Positions 43,656 to 52,700 of a stretch of 64,000 nt of DNA are shown piece by piece. The notes below the pieces were generated by a model, which saw only the letters and a program-made list of their open reading frames with translations, was not told the origin of the DNA and searched no databases. The stretch lies in contig JBGTSJ010000006.1 in the NCBI GenBank assembly GCA_041940305.1, positions 124,001 to 188,000 of the forward strand, given 5' to 3'. The DNA is from JBGTSJ01 sp041940305. Lineage in GTDB: Bacteria > Planctomycetota > Planctomycetia > Planctomycetales > Planctomycetaceae. Numbering within the stretch: position 1 is the first letter of the stretch; each line of letters opens with the position of its first letter. A program made the position numbers and the translations under genes.

Positions 43656-44348
43656 CTATTCCTCGAGTCGGAATAGCCATTCCCGCACGACGTTCACTAC
43701 ATCACGCAAGCGAGCATCGCTGATCCGTTCGCGGTATTGCCCCGCCATGCTGCTGTCGACGTGCCCCATGATGGCATTGACGGCGATCTGATCGCGAGAT
43801 TCTCCGGAAATTGTTTCGAACACGTGTCGCAGCGTGTAGAAGCCTCGTCCGCGGCGCCCATTGACCCGCACCCGGCCGGTCAGTTTGATGAAGCGCTGGC
43901 CGAGCGGGTCGACCGGGACGATCCTGTCCGAGTCGGTGCTATGCTGTTGAACTCGCACCCAGGGGACGCCGGTGCGTGTGAGAAACGCAAGCCCCGCGTA
44001 CTCTCTGCCTGCCGGGCTGGGCCGAACCGCGATGGCCTCATGCAACGCGGCAACGGTCTCCGGCCACAGCGGGATGCGACGGTGGATCTCTGTTTTTGGT
44101 CGCGGGAAGTCGATCCAGCCCTTTTCCAGGTCGACGGCCGACTGCGGCAGGGAAGCGCAGTCGGTATTGCCGAATCCACAGTTGACCCCGAGCAGCAGCA
44201 TGGCCTTCATCACCGGATCCGGTCGCAGCGTCACCGGCTCATCCTCCCCTTCGATAGCAACGGGCTTGCCGTCCAGAGCATCCACCATGGTGCGAAGTTC
44301 GTGCGATTCGAACACTCGCGCGCCCGCAGCATTGCGAGCCCTTCGCAT
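43656..44348 (-). CDS. Tyrosine recombinase/integrase, catalytic domain only (N-terminally truncated)
   Basis: A 230-residue protein from ATG 44348. It resembles planctomycete integrases: KAMLLLGVNCGFGNTDCASLP, WIDFPRPKTEIHRRIPLWPET, GFYTLRHVFETISG, AVNAIMGHVDSSMAGQYRERI. The Arg of the LRH box, the His of MGH and the nucleophile Tyr in GQYRE are visible. The first catalytic Arg lies in the GFGNTD region, where the canonical TGLR is absent; this looks normal for the subgroup. The typical N-terminal SAM-like DNA-binding domain (100-150 residues) is missing: upstream codons in frame run only a little past 44400 before a stop. It is likely a relic, with its tRNA target 190 bases away. Confidence 0.72.
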   Translation of the reverse strand: MRRARNAAGARVFESHELRTMVDALDGKPVAIEGEDEPVTLRPDPVMKAMLLLGVNCGFGNTDCASLPQSAVDLEKGWIDFPRPKTEIHRRIPLWPETVAALHEAIAVRPSPAGREYAGLAFLTRTGVPWVRVQQHSTDSDRIVPVDPLGQRFIKLTGRVRVNGRRGRGFYTLRHVFETISGESRDQIAVNAIMGHVDSSMAGQYRERISDARLRDVVNVVREWLFRLEE

Positions 44349-44534
44349 CGCCTTGGCGGTGGGGCCCGGGGTCGAGGTTTTCGCGTGCGGCGCGACGTGA
44401 TAGCATTCGCCACTGCATCACCGTTGCGTTCAGCAGCCGGGTGGTGTCAGACTCCCCGGGGTTTCCCCCCGCGCGGCAGTCGCTTTTGACGCAGGCGAGC
44501 GTCGCGGGTGTCCGCCCATCAGAAAGCACCAACA

Positions 44535-44608
44535 GCGCCCGTAGCTCAGCTGGATAGAGCAGCGGACTTCTAATCCGCAGGTCGGGGGTTCGAATCCCTC
44601 CGGGCGTG
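44535..44608 (+). tRNA. tRNA-Arg (anticodon TCT)
   Basis: The cloverleaf folds completely. The acceptor GCGCCCG pairs with CGGGCGT, with one terminal G-T pair. The D arm GCTCAGCTGGATAGAGC is standard. The anticodon arm GCGGA-CTTCTAA-TCCGC carries anticodon TCT in the loop, read as AGA Arg. The T arm GGGGG-TTCGAAT-CCCTC has the usual TTCGAAT loop. No CCA is encoded. The anticodon and stems match bacterial tRNA-Arg(UCU), a frequent integration site. Confidence 0.95.
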
Positions 44609-44629
44609 TTCGTGAACTCGCTGCATTGT

Positions 44630-45481
44630 CTATGCGGCCTTCAGCCAGCCGCTGGTGTCGACTTGCCATGTGCGCGACAGTTCCTGCACGTCCTCGGCGA
44701 AGACCGCTCGAAGGTGCGTTCGAGTCGAGTCGGCCATTGGCGGGTAGCGGGCGGGACGCGTGTTGAGCCTGTCGGCGGCGGCGAACAGCCAGGGGGCCGG
44801 CGACAGCAACGGAGCGATGCGCCGCTGCACCCAGCCGCTGCGCGGCAGGCGCGAGGAGTTCTCATGCAGGCTGTCATTACGATTCGGTGAGAAGCCGGCG
44901 GCGTCAACTTGCAGAAAGTCGGCCAGCCGGCGGCAAACTGACGGCAGATCGAAACGCAGTTCCTCCGTGCGCAACAGGAGCAACTGATCTCGAGGGAACA
45001 GTTCGGCGAACCTCTCCAGCTGCCGTGCATAACGGCCCCGGTCCACATAACTGAAGTGCCGGAGCGAGCAAAAGTCTCTTCGCAGGCGATCCGGCTCGCA
45101 TTCCAGCGCTTTCTCAAACGAGCAGGCCTCCAGTCCGTAGCGGACCTGATGCCAGTAATGAGAGTAAGCACGGTCCACCGGGTCCCGGAATATGAAGATC
45201 AGCTTCACTGCCGGCAGCAGCGAGTGGATGCGGGCCGCCGCCTCTGGCGCATACAGGTACATCGGGCTGGTCTGGGCGATGAGCCCTCCAGCGGGTGCAG
45301 CGGTAAAGTGGGACGCATACCACAGTGGACCGCGAGCGTAGTTTTCCGGCAGGTCGAAGTAGTGGATCTCCTGCGGCCGCGGCGGCAGGTAAATCTCCGG
45401 ATGCCGTTCCAATAATCGATGGAGCGATGTCGTGCCCGACTTCTGAGTGCCGCCGATGAGGACGTGTGGAAGTGCGCACAT
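44630..45481 (-). CDS. Sulfotransferase family protein
   Basis: A 283-residue PAPS-dependent sulfotransferase from ATG 45481, right where the conserved fold begins (MCALPHVLIGGTQKSGTTSL, the 5'-phosphosulfate binding loop). The frame is open further upstream without a better start. The 3'-phosphate motif is IFRDPVDRAYSHYWHQ. The rest, including LLLLRTEELRFDLPSVCRRLADFL, fits the sulfotransfer domain 1/heparan-type family. Planctomycete genomes have many of these, probably acting on surface polysaccharides. Substrate unknown. It ends 22 bases from tRNA-Arg. Confidence 0.85.
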   Translation of the reverse strand: MCALPHVLIGGTQKSGTTSLHRLLERHPEIYLPPRPQEIHYFDLPENYARGPLWYASHFTAAPAGGLIAQTSPMYLYAPEAAARIHSLLPAVKLIFIFRDPVDRAYSHYWHQVRYGLEACSFEKALECEPDRLRRDFCSLRHFSYVDRGRYARQLERFAELFPRDQLLLLRTEELRFDLPSVCRRLADFLQVDAAGFSPNRNDSLHENSSRLPRSGWVQRRIAPLLSPAPWLFAAADRLNTRPARYPPMADSTRTHLRAVFAEDVQELSRTWQVDTSGWLKAA

Positions 45482-45731
45482 GACAGAACCAATCAATGCA
45501 CTCCACCGGCCGGTGTCTGCGTGCAGTTGGGCGAGGGGGGGATTGGTATCAAAATGCGGCCCGCAGCAGCAAGATCGGACGCGTTTCACAGACTCGCGGA
45601 GGCGATAACGTCCAATTCTTAATTCCGGATGAATTCCCTCACGGCCCGGTATGCCCAACATCTACCATCCTCGTGTCGAGATCCGGGGGACAAGACGCAA
45701 ACCTTGTCGCGTCAGGCGGCCGAGACAATAG

Positions 45732-46466
45732 ATGACAGGACAAAGACGATTCGCCCGAGCGCTCAAGTCGATCCTCTGGCTGGCGGCGGCTTTGGTGGTC
45801 GGCCGGTTTGTGTGGCATGCCGAGCGTTATCGCACCATCAACGCACTCGAGCATCTCGGCGGACACGTCAGGCTGAATGCGGACGATCAGCCGGTGGGTG
45901 TCGATCTGCACGAAGTCGAACTCAGTGACGCCCAGCTGAAGTCGATCGGAGACTATCGCCTCCTCACGTCATTCGCCTTGACGAACTGCCGTATTCCCCC
46001 GGAGGGACTGCGCAGCATCGATCGGCTTCCGGAACTGCGGGTGCTGGAACTCCACTTCATGGACTGTCCGCCCGGCGGCCTGCGCGGCATCGACGACGCT
46101 CAGCGGCTGCGTTCCCTGAGTCTGTTGCACTGCTCATGGGTCAACGACGCCGAGCTCGCGCATCTCCTCGCACTGCAGCAACTCGAGGAACTCACTCTGT
46201 CGCACACTTCGATCACCGATGCCGGGCTGGAAAGACTCTCCGCGCTGCCAAACCTCGAGGAGCTTTCGATCGACGGCTGTGATTCGATCACGGATGCGGG
46301 ACTGCTGTCACTGTCCCGGTTTCCCGCCCTGCGCCGTCTGCGCGCCGCCGAGATGAACGTAGCGCCGGAGACTTTCGCCGAGGTGCGGAACGCGAATCCC
46401 ACTCTCCATATCCGGGGCTCTTCACGACCAGCCGGGCACGCGAGCATCTCGCCCCCTTCCGGCTGA
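45732..46466 (+). CDS. Membrane-anchored leucine-rich repeat protein
   Basis: A 244-residue protein. An N-terminal anchor (LKSILWLAAALVVGRFVWH) precedes LRR units recognisable as LEELTLSHTSITDAGLERLSALP and LEELSIDGCDSITDAGLLSLSRFP, the TDAGL type of planctomycete LRR proteins. Similar units occur outside the membrane in the kinase at 38.1 kb. The small size and lack of other domains suggest a binding or scaffold role. No strong ribosome binding site is seen before ATG 45732. Confidence 0.75.
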   Translation: MTGQRRFARALKSILWLAAALVVGRFVWHAERYRTINALEHLGGHVRLNADDQPVGVDLHEVELSDAQLKSIGDYRLLTSFALTNCRIPPEGLRSIDRLPELRVLELHFMDCPPGGLRGIDDAQRLRSLSLLHCSWVNDAELAHLLALQQLEELTLSHTSITDAGLERLSALPNLEELSIDGCDSITDAGLLSLSRFPALRRLRAAEMNVAPETFAEVRNANPTLHIRGSSRPAGHASISPPSG

Positions 46467-46527
46467 GGCCTCCTGCAGCGACGTCCGATCAGAGGTTGCT
46501 CGACGACGGGCCACCGGGGAGCGTTGA

Positions 46528-48057
46528 TCAGATTCGCAGAAAGACTTTCCGCCGATACATCCCCCAGGCCAGCAGCCAGAAGATCAGCGCTGCCGCCGTC
46601 GTGAAGATTATGGGGCCATACCTGTCGGCGGCCAGTGCATCGGTGCCGAATGCGGTCTCGAAGAAACCCGTCAGGTGGATGCGGACGACCTTGTTAATGG
46701 TCCAGCCGCGGATCAGCTCACCCATCAGATAGATTGCGATCGAGTTCATGCCGACGACGACCAGGGGAAACGCCAGGACTTTGAGTGGCAGGACGTCGAA
46801 CAGCAGATAGAACCCGGCCAGCATCCAGATGACGTACGCGCCGCTGAAGAGCACCCAGGACGGCGTCCAGATCCGTTTGACGATCGGCACGGCGAATTCG
46901 GCGGCGAGCAGTCCCAGCAGCAGGCAGAGGCAGCCGCCGCCGACCAGGATGCCCAGTTTCTTTCCGGCGCCATAGGGCATCAGCAGCAACTGGCCGCACA
47001 ACAGGCCCAGCAGCATCGTCGCAATCGAGGGAACGAAGTTCAGCGTCTGGTAGCCGCCGCCGTTAAAGAGGAACGGCTGGCTGTTGGCGAAGAACCAGTT
47101 GCGGATCGGCTGCGGCGCCCAGTCCTCGGCATCCGCCTTGATACCATGTGCAGCCTGTTCCTCATCCGGCAGGCTCCGCAGCAGGTTGAGAAAGCGAACA
47201 TCGAAGAAGTGCGCCGCGTTCGCGTTCTTCGACCAGGGCGCGAAGGCGCCCTCATAGACTTCACCCCGCTCGGCGCTCGCATTGACTGCGCCGTAATCAT
47301 ACTCAGCAGGAGCCGGAACGAACTTGAAGGCCGCCCAGTAGCCCACGAGGATCAGAGCGAACACCGTCAGCTGCAGCCATAGCTTCCGCCCGAGCAGCAG
47401 GTAGACGAAGAAGTAACCGAGCCCGATCTGAGCGAGCACGTTGGGGAAGATCCAGTTGGTGCGGTCCGAGCCGAGCGAGTACAGGAATACGCCGAGCAGG
47501 ACCAGCACGATTGCGCGCCATAGTGCGTGCCCCAGCCGCCGTCCGGGAGCCTGTCCGAATGCCGCGCGGCGCGCGTACGAGAATGGCATCGCCACGCCGA
47601 CCATGAACATGAACGCCGGCTGGATCAGGTCCCAGAATGAAACGCCGAACTTGAGGAACTCGCTGCGTTCCGCGTCGGCGACGTCGGCCTGCTGCAGAAA
47701 CGACGGCGTGAAGTTGCTGCGCCACGCCGGGTGCTCAAAATGGAACGCGATCTTCTGCCACAATTCGTAATCGGCCTGCTGCCAGACGGGGCTGTCCCGA
47801 TCGATCGCGGCGAATGCGGCTATGCCAAACCCGCTCGCCGCCAGCACGAACATAATGAAGCCGCGGTACGCGTCGAGCGACGCCAGCCGGCCGGGGTCCT
47901 TGGGCTTCGCTCGCTCGGCCAGCAACTTGCGTTCTTCAGGAGTCGCGGCTGACGGACGTGCCGGTTTCGGAGTCTCCTTCAGCAACTTCCCGGCCGGCTT
48001 GACCTCGGCGCTCGGTTTCCCCTGGGAATCTTCACGAATGCGATACGTGTCGGACAT
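46528..48057 (-). CDS. DUF5009/heparan-alpha-glucosaminide N-acetyltransferase-like membrane protein
   Basis: A 509-residue protein. After about 55 hydrophilic residues the first helix contains RLASLDAYRGFIMFVLAASGFGIA, the acyltransferase-3/HGSNAT entry motif (SLDAYRG). Next come SFWDLIQPAFMFMVGVAMPFSYARR and about ten TM helices. A large loop between TM segments has NWFFANSQPFLFNGGGYQTLNFVPSIATMLLG. Human HGSNAT acetylates heparan glucosamine across the lysosomal membrane; bacterial DUF5009 proteins are thought to acetylate glycans but are uncharacterised. Single gene. Confidence 0.85.
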   Translation of the reverse strand: MSDTYRIREDSQGKPSAEVKPAGKLLKETPKPARPSAATPEERKLLAERAKPKDPGRLASLDAYRGFIMFVLAASGFGIAAFAAIDRDSPVWQQADYELWQKIAFHFEHPAWRSNFTPSFLQQADVADAERSEFLKFGVSFWDLIQPAFMFMVGVAMPFSYARRAAFGQAPGRRLGHALWRAIVLVLLGVFLYSLGSDRTNWIFPNVLAQIGLGYFFVYLLLGRKLWLQLTVFALILVGYWAAFKFVPAPAEYDYGAVNASAERGEVYEGAFAPWSKNANAAHFFDVRFLNLLRSLPDEEQAAHGIKADAEDWAPQPIRNWFFANSQPFLFNGGGYQTLNFVPSIATMLLGLLCGQLLLMPYGAGKKLGILVGGGCLCLLLGLLAAEFAVPIVKRIWTPSWVLFSGAYVIWMLAGFYLLFDVLPLKVLAFPLVVVGMNSIAIYLMGELIRGWTINKVVRIHLTGFFETAFGTDALAADRYGPIIFTTAAALIFWLLAWGMYRRKVFLRI

Positions 48058-48217
48058 CGTGGTGTTCCGGAGCCCGGCGAAGGCAGACGTTCGGCAAACA
48101 ACTCAGCATATCGGCCGTCCGGACGTGAGGCCAGATCGGTTCGTTTCCGCCGGATTGTGTGATCCAGGCCGCACTGACGCCCGTTTTTCCAGGTGTGAAT
48201 CGCAGGAAGGAGGAGTC

Positions 48218-48484
48218 ATGTTCGGGACGAACAACAAGTCGAGCGGCGATGCGACACGGCGGCTCAAGCCGGTGGGACTGGGCCTTGCAGCGGCCGGATT
48301 GGCCGTCCTGCTGGGTCTGGCCGCACAACTCGTCATCTGGCCGGACGCCGAGCCAGGACTGCTGTTGATTACCGCGGAGGGCGCCGCCGGAATCGTGCTG
48401 ATTACGATCGGCTTTGCCATCATGGTCGCAGCGGCCGACCCGTTCGCGGACGTCGAGCGGGACTCCACACCCGATCGATCCTGA
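48218..48484 (+). CDS. Small two-TM membrane protein, unknown function
   Basis: An 88-residue protein from ATG 48218, with a perfect AAGGAGG five bases upstream. TM helices are LKPVGLGLAAAGLAVLLGLAAQLVIWPD (core GLGLAAAGLAVLLGLAAQLV) and LLITAEGAAGIVLITIGFAIMVAA. Ends are hydrophilic (DPFADVERDSTPDRS). No recognised family. The strong ribosome binding site supports expression. Divergent from the DUF5009 gene. Confidence 0.65.
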   Translation: MFGTNNKSSGDATRRLKPVGLGLAAAGLAVLLGLAAQLVIWPDAEPGLLLITAEGAAGIVLITIGFAIMVAAADPFADVERDSTPDRS

Positions 48485-48496
48485 GGCATCGCCGGG

Positions 48497-48535
48497 AATG
48501 AACCACGAAACAGGCGAAGACAGCGAAAGGATGGC
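48497..48535. repeat. Dispersed extragenic repeat (ACCACGAAA type)
   Basis: AACCACGAAACAGGCGAAGA followed by CAGCGAAAGGATGG has the 9-base rhythm of the ACCACGAAAGACACGAAG repeat family common between genes of planctomycetes and other bacteria. It lies between the small membrane protein gene and the M42 gene. Confidence 0.45.
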
Positions 48536-48547
48536 GTGTGTCGCCCC

Positions 48548-49645
48548 TCAGTCCGGTGATGTCTCCAATCGCGACAACAGCCTTCGGCTGGTGAGACGGC
48601 CGGTGGTGTGCACGACGAGATCGATGATCGCCTGCACGTCGCCAAGATCGCACATCTCCGCGGCGGAATGGGAGTAGCGACGGGCGAGTCCGATCACCAT
48701 CGCCGCCACGTCCCCGGATGCCTGCTGTGCAGACGTGGCGTCGGTAATGCCGGCCGTATCCACAATCAGTTGATAAGGGATGTCGTGGTGCTCCGCCGTG
48801 TCGCGCAACAGTCGCCGCAGCGGTCCGTGCGTTGAGAGTCCCTTGGTTTCACGGACCTTCAGCAGCGGGCCGAGTCCGATGCTCCACGGAAGCTCCTCCG
48901 GAGTAAGATCCGGAGTGCCGCCGGACGGAACCGTGTCGATCGCCAGCAGCACGTCCGGCTGCACTTTCCGGGCCGCGACCTCCGCGCCGCGCAGGCCGAC
49001 TTCTTCCTCGACCGTGATGACGAACGCCACACTGGCGGCTGGTCGCTGCCTGGCCAGTCGCTCGGCCGCCTCCAGCACACAGATCACGCCGGCACGGTTG
49101 TCGACGGCCTTGCCGAACACCCTGCGCGGATGCGGCGTGGTGGTGAGCGGTCCAACGAACACCGCAGGCGTTCCCGGCTCAATTCCCCAGCCGGCCGCTT
49201 CGTCTGCGCTCGCCGCGCCGACGTCGATGTACAGCACCGGAAGTGGCGGAACACGGCGCGCATCCTCGGGTGACAGAATGTGCCCCGGCTTGACGCCGAT
49301 GACCCCCTCGACTTCGCCGGTGGCCGCCAGTACGCGCACCCGCTGTCCGGGAAGCACCATGTCCGTCGGATGCCCGAGCTTTGTAAACCGCAGAAACCCG
49401 TCGGCGCGGATCGACGTCACCATGAAGCCGATCTCGTCCGCATGGGCCGTGACCATGACGCGCGGCCCGTCGGCATCGGTCCCGTCGAGCCATCCGTACA
49501 CATTGCCGCGGACGTCGCACTCCACGCGATCGCAAACCGCGGCCAGCTCATCCCGCACGCGCCGGAGCACCGGCTCTTCAAACCCGACGGGCGCATCCAG
49601 CGCGGTATAAGCGGCCAGGCGTTCGCGAAGGTGGTCGAGAGACAT
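48548..49645 (-). CDS. M42 family metallo-aminopeptidase
   Basis: A 365-residue FrvX/TET-type aminopeptidase. Dinuclear metal ligands are visible: His in MVTAHADEIGFMV, bridging Asp in GKAVDNRAGV, catalytic Glu pair in TVEEEVGLRGA, Asp in LAIDTVPSG and His in RYSHSAAEM. M42 enzymes form large tetrahedral assemblies and trim peptides from the N-terminus. No signal peptide. It is divergent from the hyuAB-type gene, with about 105 bases in between. Confidence 0.92.
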   Translation of the reverse strand: MSLDHLRERLAAYTALDAPVGFEEPVLRRVRDELAAVCDRVECDVRGNVYGWLDGTDADGPRVMVTAHADEIGFMVTSIRADGFLRFTKLGHPTDMVLPGQRVRVLAATGEVEGVIGVKPGHILSPEDARRVPPLPVLYIDVGAASADEAAGWGIEPGTPAVFVGPLTTTPHPRRVFGKAVDNRAGVICVLEAAERLARQRPAASVAFVITVEEEVGLRGAEVAARKVQPDVLLAIDTVPSGGTPDLTPEELPWSIGLGPLLKVRETKGLSTHGPLRRLLRDTAEHHDIPYQLIVDTAGITDATSAQQASGDVAAMVIGLARRYSHSAAEMCDLGDVQAIIDLVVHTTGRLTSRRLLSRLETSPD

Positions 49646-49750
49646 GCGGCATTCAATTCCGGTGGCGAGTTTCTACTATGAGCCTGTCCAACGCGGACGC
49701 TCATCGAAGATGAGTAGGCTATCACAGCGTCCAACCGGTCGTTACTGAAG

Positions 49751-52700
49751 ATGTCTGATCGCTGGCAGTTCTGGATCGACGTCGGCGGCACGTTTACGGA
49801 TTGCGTGGCCCGGGCGCCCGACGGGGGATTGCACACAGGGAAAGTCCTCAGCAGCGGCGCCACGAAGGGAGTCATCGAACAGGTCCCCGGGCCGGGCGCC
49901 ATTGTCGATTCCCTGCGAAGCGGCGAGACGGAGGACTTCTGGGCCGGCTACGAACTGACACTTCTGGACGCAGACGGCAACCTGACGGCGGCATCGAGTG
50001 TCGAAGCGTCGCGCCGCGACGGCACGCTCATCCTCGGCGGAGTTCCCGTTGATCCTCTGCTCCCCGGAGGACGCTACGAACTGCGCTCCGGTGAAGAGGC
50101 TCCGATCGTCGCGATCCGGAGCATCCTCCAGGCGCGCCTGCACGACCCGCTGCCCCCCCTCGATGTTCGTCTCGGCACGACGCGCGGCACCAACGCGCTG
50201 CTCGAACGCAAAGGGGCGCGGACCGCATTCGTCACCACCCGAGGTTTTGCAGACGTCCTCAAGATCGCAAACCAGGACCGCCCGCGCCTGTTCGACCTCG
50301 CGATCGTCAAACCGGAGCCGGTGTACGCCGTCGTCGTCGAAATCGATGAGCGACTCGACGCCCAGGGGAACGTCCTGCAGGCTCCCGATGAGCACGCGAT
50401 CCGACGCAGTCTGGAAGACCTGCGCGGTCAGCAGGTCGAATCCGTCGCCATCTGCCTGCTGCATGCGTTCGCCAACCCGGCGCACGAGCAGATCGTCGAG
50501 CGGATCGCCCGCGACATGGGCTTTGCCGAAATCAGCACGTCCAGCCGTCTCTCACCGCTCATCAAGATCGTGTCCCGCGGCGATACCACCACCGTCGACG
50601 CATACCTCAACCCCATCCTGCGACAGTACGTCGAACGCCTCCGCCACTCCCTCGGCGAAGCCCCCACGTCCCCCCTCTCCCGCGCAAACAGCCCCGATCG
50701 AAAATCCGACGATATCGCGGGAGAGGGGCCGGGGGTGAGGGTCAAACCCGAAGCATTCCCAACACCCGACCCTCCATCCTCACCCTCCCGCACCCTCAAA
50801 CTCATGACCTCCGCCGGAGGCCTCGTCGATGCCGACCGCTTCGTCGGGAAGGACAGCATTCTCTCCGGGCCGGCCGGCGGCGTCATCGGCTTCTCGCGCG
50901 TCGCCGAACAGGCGGGTTTCCCCCGCTCGATCGGGTTCGACATGGGAGGTACCAGCACCGACGTCTCGCGTTACGACGGCGCCGGCCGCGGATACGAGCT
51001 GGAGTTCGAGACCCGTAAAGCCGGCGTCCGCGTCGTCGCCCCGATGCTGGCCATCGAGACCGTCGCGGCCGGCGGCGGCAGCATCTGCGGGTTCGACGGC
51101 GTCAAGTTGTTCGTCGGGCCGGAAAGCGCCGGCAGCGATCCCGGTCCCGCCTGCTACGGCCGCGGCGGACCGCTCACCGTAACTGACGTCAACCTCGCCC
51201 TCGGCCGCATCCTGCCTGAGCGATTCCCCTTCCCTCTCGATGAAGAGTCGGTCCGGCTCCGCCTGCAGGACCTCTGCGACCGCGTCGCCTCGTCGCCACT
51301 GGGAACCCGCTACACACCGGAGGGTCTCGCCCAGGGTTTCGTAGACATCGCGAACGCGAACATGGTCCGCGCCATTCGCCGCGTATCCGTCGCTAAAGGG
51401 TACGACCCCGCAGATTACGTCCTCGCCACATTCGGGGGCGCCGGAGCTCAGCATGCCTGCGCCATGGCGCGCCTGCTGGGCATGCGGCAGATTCTGATCC
51501 ATCCCTTCGCCGGGATCTTGAGTGCCTACGGGATGGGACTCGCCGACGTTCGCCGCTTCGCCGAACAGGCCGTCCTCCAGCCGTTCTCGACCGACACCCT
51601 GCAGCAGCTGGACGCCGCATTCGCCGACATGGAATCGCGACTTCGCGATGAAGTCCGCGCTGAAGGCATCGCCGAGACCGACATCGACCCCGGCATCCGC
51701 TCGCTCGACCTCCGCTATCGCGGTCTGGACTCGACGATCCACATTCCACACCCTGTCAACGGCGATTACGTCGCCGCGTACGAAGCCGAGCACGAGCGAC
51801 TGTACGGTTACCGGCATTCCGGGCGCAGCGTGGAGATCGTTGCCGCCCGGATGGAAGTCGTCGGCCGATTGCCAACTCCCGATCTCCCCGCCTGCGAAGT
51901 GACGAGCCGTCTCCCAGAGCCGCACGCCACGACACAGACCTGGTTCAACGGAGAACAACACTCCACTGGAGTCTATCTGCGGGCCGACCTGCAGCCCGGC
52001 GACGATGTCACGGGCCCGGCCATCATCTGCGAACCGACGTCAACCGTCATCGTCGATCCCGGCTTCCGCACGCGCGTCCTCGCCCGCGGCGAACTCCTCC
52101 TGAGCGACGCCACCGCATCCGCCACGAGCAGCGAGCACACCCCTCCCCTCTCCCGCGCAAACAGCGTCAATCCTGAGACCGACGAAATCGCGGGAGACGG
52201 GCCGGGGGTGAGCGCCCAATCAAACGCCGCTGCAACATCTCTCTCTCAATCCTCGATCCTCGATCCTCAATCCTCCACCGCCGCCCCCGACCCCGTCCAG
52301 CTCGAGATCTTCAACAACCTCTTCGCCTCGATCGCCGAGCAGATGGGCGTCACGCTGCAGCGCACGTCGATCTCGACCAACGTGAAAGAACGGCTCGACT
52401 TCAGCTGTGCTGTCTTCGACCCTGCCGGCGGACTCGTCTGCAACGCTCCGCACATCCCGGTGCATCTCGGCGCGATGAGCGAAACCGTCCGTGCCGTCAT
52501 CGCCGACAATCCCGTCATGCAGCCCGGCGACGTCTACGTCACCAACGACCCCTACCGCGGCGGCTCGCATCTGCCGGACGTCACCGTCGTCACGCCAGTG
52601 TTCGCCGAGAACAGGCTTGAACCAGAAGACGGCACACAGCAGAAGTCAGAGGACAGACGACAGAGGACAGAGATCGGCCACCAACCACCACTCACCGCTC

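Noticed and set aside
44430..44669. Open frame on the minus strand across the tRNA with product containing EGFEPPTCGLEVRC
   Set aside because: This is the well-known spurious protein read from the antisense of a tRNA gene; the tRNA-Arg cloverleaf explains it.
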